The notes beneath the pieces were generated by a model. It ran no database searches and had not been told where the DNA came from. It was given only the letters and a program-made list of their open reading frames with translations. The translations under genes and the position numbers were made by a program. From positions 372,001 through 436,000 of the forward strand of contig NZ_PRDM01000006.1 in assembly GCF_015182285.1 (NCBI RefSeq): 64,000 nucleotides of DNA, given 5' to 3'. Source of the stretch: Flavobacterium hungaricum (GTDB taxonomy: Bacteria > Bacteroidota > Bacteroidia > Flavobacteriales > Flavobacteriaceae). Shown here one piece after another: positions 16,406-23,952 of the stretch (within the stretch, counting starts at the first letter, position 1; each line of letters begins with the position of its first letter).

Positions 16406-16987
16406 ATGAAAAAAATAATTTTAACTGCTATCGCAGTAATGGCGTTTGCATTTACAAATGCGCAGCAAACTAGATTTGGAGTAAAAGGAGGCCTTAACGT
16501 TTCAACATTGACAGGAGAATATGAAGACGATACAAAATCTTTAATTGGTTTTCATGTTGGAGGTTTTGCAGAAATTAAAGTTATTGAAAGATTAGCAATT
16601 CAGCCTGAGGTTTTATATTCTGCTCAAGGTGCTCGATTTGAGGATGTTTTAGGAAAATATGATGCTAAACTTAATTATCTTAATATTCCTGTATTAGCTA
16701 AATTCTATATCACAAAACAATTTACAGTTGAAGCTGGTCCACAAATTGGATTCTTATTATCTGCTAAAATTGATGGAGAGGATGCAAAAGATTTTTACAA
16801 ATCTACCGACTTTGGATTTAATTTTGGGGCAGGGTATAATTTTACTGATAACTTCTCAGCTGGAGTTCGTTACACTGTAGGTCTTACAGGTATTTATGAT
16901 AATAATAATGATGATGAGGATTTTGAGGATTATATAGACAGCTCAAAAAATGGTAATTTAGCAATTTTTGTAGCATATAAATTTTAA
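16406..16987 (+). CDS. PorT-like outer-membrane beta-barrel protein
   Basis: 193 residues starting at MKKIILTAIAVMAFAFTNAQ (signal peptide). Barrel motifs parallel those of the previous gene: FGVKGGLNVSTLTGE, FHVGGFAEIKVIERLAIQPEVLYSAQGA, YLNIPVLAKFYITKQFTVEAGPQIGFLLSA and terminal AYKF. An acidic Asn/Asp-rich loop before the last strand (NNNDDEDFEDY) is probably surface-exposed. The gene is bounded by its own promoter box and a perfect-palindrome terminator. Function unknown. Confidence 0.85.
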   Translation: MKKIILTAIAVMAFAFTNAQQTRFGVKGGLNVSTLTGEYEDDTKSLIGFHVGGFAEIKVIERLAIQPEVLYSAQGARFEDVLGKYDAKLNYLNIPVLAKFYITKQFTVEAGPQIGFLLSAKIDGEDAKDFYKSTDFGFNFGAGYNFTDNFSAGVRYTVGLTGIYDNNNDDEDFEDYIDSSKNGNLAIFVAYKF

Positions 16988-17010
16988 TTTTCATCAAAAG
17001 AAAATATAAA

Positions 17011-17041
17011 AAACCTTCCTGAATTCAGGAAGGTTTTTTTG
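17011..17041 (+). terminator. Terminator of barrel gene 3
   Basis: A 26-base perfect palindrome (17011-17036) centred on GAATTC, followed by T. Confidence 0.85.
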
Positions 17042-17068
17042 TTCCAAAAAATGATTTACTTTGTGAGT

Positions 17069-17965
17069 ATGAATTGGAGTCGGTACATAAAAGATTATCA
17101 GTCTTATTTGAGAATTGAGCGAGGTTTGTCAAAAAATACAATCGAGAACTATGGTTTTGATATTGAGCGATTGTGTCTTTTTTTAGAAACCAATCAAATA
17201 GAAGTTTCGCCTGTAAAAATAACAGACGAGACGGTTCAGGAATTTATTTACACAGTATCCAAAGAAGTAAACCCAAGATCTCAGGCTAGAATAATTTCGG
17301 GACTCAAAAGTTTTTTTAATTACCTTGTTTTTGAGGATTATAGAAACGATAATCCGCTGGAGCTGATAGAATCTCCAAAAACAGGACGTAAACTTCCTGA
17401 TACTTTGGTTGTAGAAGAAATTGATGCGTTGATAGAAGCTATTGATTTAAGTACGAACGAAGGCGAAAGAAACCGTGCTATGTTGGAAACTTTGTACGGA
17501 TGCGGACTACGTGTTTCTGAATTGATTTCGCTTAAAATTTCGGATTTGTTTTTTGAAGAAGGTTTTATAAAAATTACCGGAAAAGGAAATAAAGAACGTT
17601 TTGTTCCGATAGGCAGGCTTACGCAAAAATATATCGAATTGTATAAAAATGAAATTAGACCTAATGTTAATGTAAAAAAAGGATGTGAAGATACCTTGTT
17701 TTTAAACCGAAGAGGAAATCAATTGACCCGTGCCATGATTTTTACTATTATAAAAGATTTAGCCGTAAAAATTGGTTTGAAAAAAAATATAAGCCCGCAT
17801 ACACTTCGACATTCTTTTGCAACTCACTTATTAGAAAATGGAGCAGATTTGCGTTCCATTCAATTAATGCTTGGACACGAGTCAATTACAACAACAGAAA
17901 TCTACGTGCATCTGGATCGTCGATTTTTAAAAGAAATTATGAACAGTTTTCATCCAAGAAGATAG
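17069..17965 (+). CDS. xerD: Site-specific tyrosine recombinase XerD-type
   Basis: 298 residues when started at MNWSRYIKDYQSYL (17069); upstream Met codons lie in the preceding terminator tail. N-terminal SAM-like core-binding domain about 1-95; catalytic domain about 107-298 with R148 (GCGLRVSEL), K172 (GKGNKER), H244 and R247 (HTLRHSFATHLL), H270 (LGHESI) and nucleophile Y279. Xer recombinases resolve chromosome dimers at dif. XerC and XerD cannot be told apart with certainty by eye; XerD is favoured by length and by the usual proximity to aroQ. No dif-like site was found nearby. Confidence 0.88.
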   Translation: MNWSRYIKDYQSYLRIERGLSKNTIENYGFDIERLCLFLETNQIEVSPVKITDETVQEFIYTVSKEVNPRSQARIISGLKSFFNYLVFEDYRNDNPLELIESPKTGRKLPDTLVVEEIDALIEAIDLSTNEGERNRAMLETLYGCGLRVSELISLKISDLFFEEGFIKITGKGNKERFVPIGRLTQKYIELYKNEIRPNVNVKKGCEDTLFLNRRGNQLTRAMIFTIIKDLAVKIGLKKNISPHTLRHSFATHLLENGADLRSIQLMLGHESITTTEIYVHLDRRFLKEIMNSFHPRR

Positions 17966-18114
17966 ATTTACAAAGTAAATCAAGAATACTATTGCTAAAA
18001 TTGATATATTGTGTTAAATTTTTGTTTTAATTAGAATAAAATAAAGATTATCACGTTTGTTTTGTTTGTTTTTTAAGGGAAAGTTTTAAGATTTATCTAA
18101 TAAAAAAGGGGCGT

Positions 18115-19635
18115 ATGTATTTTGATCTGTATGGAAATGATGATTGCTTAGAGGTGAATAAATTTTACCGAAAACTGCTGGCCGAAATGCCTGACTTACT
18201 TTTTCAGTTTGTCATAGATCCCAATAATAATTATTCTTTTCCTCTTGTTAGTAAATCTGTAGATGAAATATTTGAGCTCTCCCTTGAGGAATTTAGAGAC
18301 GATATTAAATTTATAATTTACGATCGGATTTTACCTCAGGATCGTGAATTGTTTTTTCAATCTTTGGTTAAAGCCAGAAAAGAAATCAAAACTTGGGAAA
18401 TAGAATTTAGAGCATTGCTGCCCAAAAAGGGAATCCGTTGGTTTAGAGTCTGTTCTAAAACAGAATCGCTTCCAACAGGTGATGTTGTTTTTTATGGACA
18501 TGTTTCTGATATAACCGAACTGAAAGATAAAGAAGAAAAACTCCGTATTTCTGAAGAACGATTTCAATTTGCGCTCGATGCCTCTACCACCGGCGTATGG
18601 GATTGGGATCTGGTAACAAACCGTGTTTTTTATTCGTCATTATCGCTTAGGATTTTAGAATTAGAATCGACTGATATTTTTGACGATCCGGAGCGCTGGG
18701 ATAAAATCGTGCATCCAGATGATCTGCCAAAATACTATTCTGATATACAAGAACACTTTGATAATGAGATTCCGTATTACGAAAATTACCACCGTGTAAT
18801 GACTTCCAGCGGTAATTACAAATGGATATTAGATCGGGGTAAAGTAATCAAGCGTGATGAAAACGGAAAGCCATTGCGTGTTATTGGTACGCATACCGAT
18901 GTTTCGCTGCAGAAAGAAAAAGAATTGGATCTTTTAAAGACCATGAAATTGTACAGTGATCAAAACAGCCGCCTGCTTAATTTCTCGCATATTGTCTCGC
19001 ATAATTTGAATACTCAGGCAGGTAATATAAAGTCTATTTTGGATTTTATTGATGCAGATGCACACAAAGAAACACTGCCCGAAATGTTAGAACATTTGAG
19101 AACTGTTTCTAATGACTTAAATGAAACTATTTCAAATTTAACTCAAATTGTCAAAACACAAAGTAATATCAATATTGCTGTAGAACAACTTAAGCTGTCT
19201 GAGTATATCGAAAAAACTATTTTGGTGATAAAAGGCTATGATAAACAGCGAAACGTGACTATTGTAAACAATGTACCTCAATATTTGACTATTAATTTTA
19301 ATCCGGCTTATCTAGAAAGTGTTTTGCTGAATTTTACAACCAACGCAATTAAGTATGCGCATCCGGATCGAGATCCTGTCATAACTTTTGATTTTGCGAT
19401 TGAACCCGAGGGCTATAAATCACTCAAAATTACAGATAATGGTTTGGGGATTGATTTGAAAACGTATGGAGATCTGCTTTTCGGAATGTATAAAACGTTT
19501 CACAGGCATGAAGAAGCCCGCGGGATTGGGCTGTATATTACCAGAAATCAAATTGAGGCGATGAAAGGTACTGTTGAAGTTGAAAGCGAAGTTGGGGTAG
19601 GGACTAGTTTTAAAATTATTTTTAATGATATGTAA
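18115..19635 (+). CDS. PAS-PAS sensor histidine kinase (cytoplasmic)
   Basis: 506 residues without transmembrane segments. PAS domain 1 about 20-136 (ends GHVSDITELKDKEEKL), PAS domain 2 about 148-268 (WDWDLVTNRVFYS to GTHTDVSLQKEKE, a PAC motif), then a helical region with phosphoacceptor H296 in HIVSHNLNTQAGN, and an HATPase domain with N-box NFTTNAIKYA, ITDNGLGIDL and RGIGLYITRNQIEAMKG. The SHNL-type H-box is common in flavobacterial PAS kinases. No response regulator is adjacent, so it is an orphan whose partner and ligand are unknown. A convergent bidirectional terminator separates it from rny. Confidence 0.9.
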   Translation: MYFDLYGNDDCLEVNKFYRKLLAEMPDLLFQFVIDPNNNYSFPLVSKSVDEIFELSLEEFRDDIKFIIYDRILPQDRELFFQSLVKARKEIKTWEIEFRALLPKKGIRWFRVCSKTESLPTGDVVFYGHVSDITELKDKEEKLRISEERFQFALDASTTGVWDWDLVTNRVFYSSLSLRILELESTDIFDDPERWDKIVHPDDLPKYYSDIQEHFDNEIPYYENYHRVMTSSGNYKWILDRGKVIKRDENGKPLRVIGTHTDVSLQKEKELDLLKTMKLYSDQNSRLLNFSHIVSHNLNTQAGNIKSILDFIDADAHKETLPEMLEHLRTVSNDLNETISNLTQIVKTQSNINIAVEQLKLSEYIEKTILVIKGYDKQRNVTIVNNVPQYLTINFNPAYLESVLLNFTTNAIKYAHPDRDPVITFDFAIEPEGYKSLKITDNGLGIDLKTYGDLLFGMYKTFHRHEEARGIGLYITRNQIEAMKGTVEVESEVGVGTSFKIIFNDM

Positions 19636-19671
19636 CTTTCATAAATAGAGAAAAAGAATTATTTATATAAA

Positions 19672-19708
19672 AAAGAAAGGCTGTCAATTGACAGCCTTTC
19701 TTTTTTAT
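19672..19708. terminator. Bidirectional terminator between kinase and rny
   Basis: A perfect palindrome 19672-19703 centred on GTCAATTGAC, with A-run and T-run on both sides, lying between convergent genes. Confidence 0.9.
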
Positions 19709-19720
19709 GTTTAGAGGAGA

Positions 19721-21280
19721 TTACTTGGCAATATTAACTGCTCTTGTTTCTCTGATTACAGTAACTTTTACCTGTCCAGGATACGTCATTTCTGTTTGTA
19801 TTTTTTGAGAAATTTCGAATGATAAGTTTGCAGCATTATCATCAGAAACTTTTTCGCTTTCTACAATAACACGAAGTTCTCTACCTGCTTGAATAGCGTA
19901 AGCATTTTTCACACCGCTGAATCCGTAAGCTACATCTTCTAGATCTTTTAAACGCTGAATGTAAGAGTCTAAAACCTGACGTCTAGCACCTGGTCTTGCT
20001 CCAGAAATAGCATCACAAACCTGGATAATTGGTGATAAAAGCGATTTCATTTCAATCTCATCGTGGTGTGCTCCAATTGCGTTGCAAACCTCTTCTTTCT
20101 CACCATACTTTTCAGCCCATTGCATTCCTAAAAGTGCGTGAGGCAGGTCACTTTCTGTATCTGGCACTTTTCCGATATCGTGAAGTAAACCAGCTCTTTT
20201 GGCTAATTTTACATTCAGTCCTAATTCAGCAGCCATAATACCGCAAAGTTTAGAAACTTCTCTAGAGTGCTGTAATAAATTTTGTCCGTAAGAAGAACGG
20301 TATTTCATTCTACCTACTACTTTTATCAATTCAGGATGTAAACCGTGAATTCCTAAGTCAATAACAGTACGTTTACCAACCTCTATAATTTCGTCGTCAA
20401 TTTGTTTGGTTGTTTTGGCTACAACTTCTTCAATTCTTGCCGGGTGGATACGTCCGTCAGTTACCAATTTGTGTAAAGACAAACGAGCAATTTCTCTACG
20501 AACCGGATCAAAACAAGAAAGGATAATTGCTTCTGGTGTATCATCAACAATGATTTCAACTCCAGTTGCAGCTTCAAGAGCTCTAATATTACGTCCTTCA
20601 CGACCAATAATACGGCCTTTTACATCGTCAGATTCAATGTTGAATACAGAAACGCAATTTTCAACTGCTTCTTCTGTTCCAACTCTTTGAATGGTGTTAA
20701 TGATGATTTTCTTAGCTTCCTGTTGCGCCGTAAGTTTAGCCTCTTCAATAGTTTCCTGAATGTGAGACATGGCTTTGGTTTTAGCTTCAGCTTTTAAACC
20801 TTCTACCAATTGTTCTTTAGCTTCTTCTGCAGAAAGACCAGAGATTACTTCTAATTGTTGTAACTGGCTTTTGTGAAGTTTGTCAACTTCAGCTTGTTTT
20901 TTATCTAAAACTTCGATTTTATTATTGTATTCAGCTGTTTTAGCTTCAAAATCGTCGTTTACTTTTTTAGCTTTTGATAATTCGTTAGAAACTTGAGATT
21001 CTTTATCGCGTACACGTTTTTCTACTTCAGCAACTTTCTTATCGCGTGCCAAAATAACTTGTTCGTGTTCAGATTTTAGTTCAATAAAACGCTCTTTTGC
21101 TTGAAGAATTTTATCTTTTTTAATATTTTCAGCTTCCAGATTAGCGTCTTTTAAAATAGATGCAGCTTCCTTTTTAGCGTTTTTGATTAAGTTTGAAATA
21201 TTACTTTTCTCGATAATTTTAGCTATTGCAAAACCTGCTGCAATACCTACAATACCAATAATGATCGTTATGATGTCCAT
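19721..21280 (-). CDS. rny: Ribonuclease Y
   Basis: 519 residues. N-terminal membrane anchor (about 3-20, IITIIIGIVGIAAGFAIA), long coiled coil (about 25-190), KH domain with GRIIGREGRNIRALEAATG, then an HD domain with the metal motif AGLLHDIGKVPD and AIGAHHDEIEM. RNase Y is a membrane-bound endoribonuclease starting mRNA decay. All catalytic signatures are intact and the length is normal. It is transcribed after zapA and the 6S RNA on the same strand. Confidence 0.95.
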   Translation of the reverse strand: MDIITIIIGIVGIAAGFAIAKIIEKSNISNLIKNAKKEAASILKDANLEAENIKKDKILQAKERFIELKSEHEQVILARDKKVAEVEKRVRDKESQVSNELSKAKKVNDDFEAKTAEYNNKIEVLDKKQAEVDKLHKSQLQQLEVISGLSAEEAKEQLVEGLKAEAKTKAMSHIQETIEEAKLTAQQEAKKIIINTIQRVGTEEAVENCVSVFNIESDDVKGRIIGREGRNIRALEAATGVEIIVDDTPEAIILSCFDPVRREIARLSLHKLVTDGRIHPARIEEVVAKTTKQIDDEIIEVGKRTVIDLGIHGLHPELIKVVGRMKYRSSYGQNLLQHSREVSKLCGIMAAELGLNVKLAKRAGLLHDIGKVPDTESDLPHALLGMQWAEKYGEKEEVCNAIGAHHDEIEMKSLLSPIIQVCDAISGARPGARRQVLDSYIQRLKDLEDVAYGFSGVKNAYAIQAGRELRVIVESEKVSDDNAANLSFEISQKIQTEMTYPGQVKVTVIRETRAVNIAK

Positions 21281-21300
21281 GTTTGTTAGGGTTTATATAT

Positions 21301-21468
21301 AAAAAAAGCCTACATTAATTGCTTGAATAAACTCGTAAAGACAAGTTTTGAGCTAACTCACTGTTCAAGTTTCCCAGCCAGAAGGAGGGCATACTATAGT
21401 AGCGACGATTTGCTCATTCTAAATTGTTAGTGTTGAGTTTACCAATTGTGAACTAATGTAGGCAGTAT
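21301..21468 (-). ncRNA. ssrS: 6S RNA (6S-Flavo type)
   Basis: The ORF-free zapA-rny gap on the minus strand carries a long closed structure. TAATGTAGGC (21454-21463) pairs perfectly with GCCTACATTA (21308-21317), and a second helix is possible between GAGTTT with AATT (about 21435-21447) and AATT with AAACTC. Inside are an unpaired central region and an apical arm with GCCCTCC...TGGCTGGG. The 3' end runs into a T-rich tail (A-run 21301-21307). A rod with a central bubble right after zapA is the position and shape of 6S RNA, which binds RNA polymerase and lowers transcription in stationary phase. Assignment is by structure and synteny; ends are approximate. Confidence 0.85.
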
Positions 21469-21489
21469 CTTAGTTTCTGTAAAGAACGT

Positions 21490-21783
21490 TTAATTTTCGA
21501 GATATTGATCTAAAAGCAGATTTAATTTTTTAATTCGTTCAATAGTTTCATCTCCATCGATTGCGTTGTCAATTTGTTTTTGTTCTACTTGTGATGCAAA
21601 TTGCAAGGCGCACATAGCTAAAACATCTTGTTTGTCACGAACGGCATAATTCTCTTCGAATTGTTTGATCATCACATCAATTTTTTTAGAAGCACTTCTA
21701 AGTCCTTCTTCTTGAGCAGGTTCAACCGTTAACGGGTAAACGCGGTCTGCGATTGATATTTTGATTCTTAGCTTTCCGTCCAT
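21490..21783 (-). CDS. zapA: Cell division protein ZapA
   Basis: 97 residues. The N-terminal strand pattern GKLRIKISIADRVYPLTVEPAQEEGLRSASKKID and the following helix with DVLAMCALQFASQVEQ fit ZapA, which stabilises and bundles FtsZ filaments at midcell. The C-terminus is a coiled coil for dimer pairing. The stop lies about 20 bases before the 6S RNA 5' end, so one transcript could carry both. It follows a coiled-coil gene by 4 bases. Confidence 0.9.
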   Translation of the reverse strand: MDGKLRIKISIADRVYPLTVEPAQEEGLRSASKKIDVMIKQFEENYAVRDKQDVLAMCALQFASQVEQKQIDNAIDGDETIERIKKLNLLLDQYLEN

Positions 21784-21787
21784 GTTG

Positions 21788-22078
21788 TTAATCTGATAGT
21801 TGTGCTATACAGTGATCAATTTCGCGAATTAATGTATTTATTTTAAGCTTTGTCTCTCTTTTGTTGTTGTCGCTGCCAAGTAACGAATTAGCGATTTTAA
21901 GTGTCTCATATTGCTTCTTCAAAGCTTCCATTTCTTCAGATTGTTTCTGGATAATTTGCGCAGCTTTGGCTAATTCTAATCGTAATACCTGATTGTTGTT
22001 CTCCAAACTTTTTGATTTTTCAAAAAGCTTTTCGACTTTATATTCAAGAGTATCAATTATTTCGGCAATTACACTCAT
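21788..22078 (-). CDS. Coiled-coil protein upstream of zapA (possible division partner)
   Basis: A 96-residue protein that is nearly all predicted coiled coil, with heptads through residues 5-70 (LEYKVEKLFEKSKSLENNN, LRLELAKAAQIIQKQSEEME) and a C-terminal helix INTLIREIDHCIAQL. No enzyme motif is present. Length, composition and the 4-base spacing to zapA suggest a ZapB-like or other FtsZ-associated scaffold. This is inference from context; sequence identity to E. coli ZapB cannot be judged by eye. Confidence 0.75.
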   Translation of the reverse strand: MSVIAEIIDTLEYKVEKLFEKSKSLENNNQVLRLELAKAAQIIQKQSEEMEALKKQYETLKIANSLLGSDNNKRETKLKINTLIREIDHCIAQLSD

Positions 22079-22249
22079 TATAAATCCTTTTCATTACTTA
22101 ATCATACAAAGTTAGTATTCCTTTTTATTAATGCAATATTTTCTCTATTTTTTTGCGTTAAAAATAATCAATTTAATGAATTTCAGTTAATTGTGTTTTT
22201 ACGTAAATATTACTCGGTTTTACCCTGTTAATTTTTTATCTTAGCAAAA

Positions 22250-23941
22250 ATGTTGTTTATGAGATTTTCTGTCCTTACCCTTTTGATTTGTAATTTTATT
22301 TTTGCCCAGACGCAATATCCCAAAGATTATTTTAGACCACCCTTAGATATTCCGATGCAGCTTTCGGGCAATTTTGGAGAATTAAGACCCAATCATTTTC
22401 ATGCTGGTTTTGATTTAAAAACCAATCAAAGAGAAGGCTTAAACGTGTACGCAGTTGCCGATGGTTATGTCTCAAGAATTAAAATTTCGACTTTTGGAAA
22501 CGGAAAATGCATCTACATCACACACCCAAATGGTTATACCTCGGTTTATGGACATTTGCAGACTCCAGTCGGGCCAATTTTAGATTATGTAAAAAATACG
22601 CATTATAAAGAGAAAGCCTATGAGATTGAAATGTTTCTAAAACCAGATGAACTGCCGGTTACTAAAGGCCAGATTATCGGACTTTCTGGAAATACGGGTT
22701 CGTCAGAAGGGCCTCACCTTCATTTCGAATTTCGTGATACCAAAACCGAGTTTGTTATAAATCCGATGTTTTTTGGTTTTGATAAAGAATTAAAAGATAC
22801 CAAAAAGCCAACTATTTCCAGTTTGTATGTTTATCCGATAGATAATGCTACGGTAAATCTCTCTAAGCAGCCCTTGATGTTAAATCTTGCGCTTCAAAAA
22901 GACGGAACTTATCTGGCATCGAAAGTTAAAGCTAATGGTAAAATTGGTTTTGGGATAAACGCTGTTGATACCGATGATGTTTCGCATAATAAAAACGGTG
23001 TTTTTAATGTTTCGACTTTTTTAAACGGAAATCAAAATTACAATTACCAGTTTAATACCTATTCTTTTGATGAAATGCGATACATCAATGCTTTTATTGA
23101 TTATGCCAGATATAAAAAAAGCAGTCAGCGTGTGCAGAAGCTTTTTATGAAAACGCCTTTTGCATTGAGTATCATCAAAACAGATTCGCTGCGCGGTATT
23201 GTAAAAGCAGAACCGAATCTGGCATCTACTTACAGAATTGAGGTTTCGGATTATTTCGGAAATTTAAATTCGATAAATGTACCTGTGGAGTTTGATGCCG
23301 CAACACCAATTGTAGAAGCTGCACCCAGCACATCAAAATATTTTATAAAAGCCAATAAAGATTCTAATTTTGAAAAAGGAAATATGTCGGTGTTTTTTCC
23401 AGCTGGAACTTTTTACGAAGATTTTAATTTGAATTTTGATGTTAGAAATAATAAAATCTATATTCACGACGATACCGTTCCAGTCCATTCTAATTTTACC
23501 ATTACGATAAAAGACACACTTTATCCAGAATCATTAAGAGAAAAAGTTTATATCGGAAAAGGCACTAGTTATTACGGAACTTTGAGAAAAGGAGATGTTT
23601 TTACCGCAAAATCAAAAGTATTGGGGCAATACGGTTTGGTGTTAGATACCATTGCACCAGTTATAAAAATCGCAAAACCAGTTGAAGGCAAATGGATTAG
23701 TGATCAAAAGAAAATTGAGCTTACCATTGGAGATTCATTGTCTGGAATAAAATCGTACAACGGATATTTAAACGGAAGCTGGGTATTATTTGAGTATGAA
23801 AATAAAACCAGAAAAATTACACACACTTTTGATGACCAATATTTGACTGAAGGCGAAAACTTTTTAAAAGTAGAAGTTGTTGATAATGTAGGAAATACTG
23901 CTATCTTTGAAACTCATTTTTTTAGAAGTCAACAAAAATAA
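22250..23941 (+). CDS. M23 family metallopeptidase (LytM-type)
   Basis: 563 residues with signal peptide ending near FIFAQ (about 20). The LytM domain lies early: GNFGELRPNHFHAGFD with zinc ligands H51 and D55, GYTSVYGHLQ, and PHLHFEF supplying the last His ligand. A long C-terminal region (about 190-563) of Ig-like strands follows. It cleaves peptidoglycan cross-links in the periplasm. The stop is 11 bases before the TTG start of the TonB-dependent receptor, so both probably share a transcript. An alternative start at 22259 (MRFSV) is possible. It is divergent from the zapA operon. Confidence 0.9.
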   Translation: MLFMRFSVLTLLICNFIFAQTQYPKDYFRPPLDIPMQLSGNFGELRPNHFHAGFDLKTNQREGLNVYAVADGYVSRIKISTFGNGKCIYITHPNGYTSVYGHLQTPVGPILDYVKNTHYKEKAYEIEMFLKPDELPVTKGQIIGLSGNTGSSEGPHLHFEFRDTKTEFVINPMFFGFDKELKDTKKPTISSLYVYPIDNATVNLSKQPLMLNLALQKDGTYLASKVKANGKIGFGINAVDTDDVSHNKNGVFNVSTFLNGNQNYNYQFNTYSFDEMRYINAFIDYARYKKSSQRVQKLFMKTPFALSIIKTDSLRGIVKAEPNLASTYRIEVSDYFGNLNSINVPVEFDAATPIVEAAPSTSKYFIKANKDSNFEKGNMSVFFPAGTFYEDFNLNFDVRNNKIYIHDDTVPVHSNFTITIKDTLYPESLREKVYIGKGTSYYGTLRKGDVFTAKSKVLGQYGLVLDTIAPVIKIAKPVEGKWISDQKKIELTIGDSLSGIKSYNGYLNGSWVLFEYENKTRKITHTFDDQYLTEGENFLKVEVVDNVGNTAIFETHFFRSQQK

Positions 23942-23952
23942 ATTCCAAATCC

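Noticed and set aside
14649..17965. Barrel genes plus tyrosine recombinase as a phase-variation locus
   Set aside because: No inverted repeats flank the barrel genes, and the recombinase looks like a housekeeping Xer with a normal neighbour (aroQ).
17966..18114. A dif site or attachment site next to the Xer recombinase
   Set aside because: No 28-bp sequence with two 11-bp Xer arms could be picked out.
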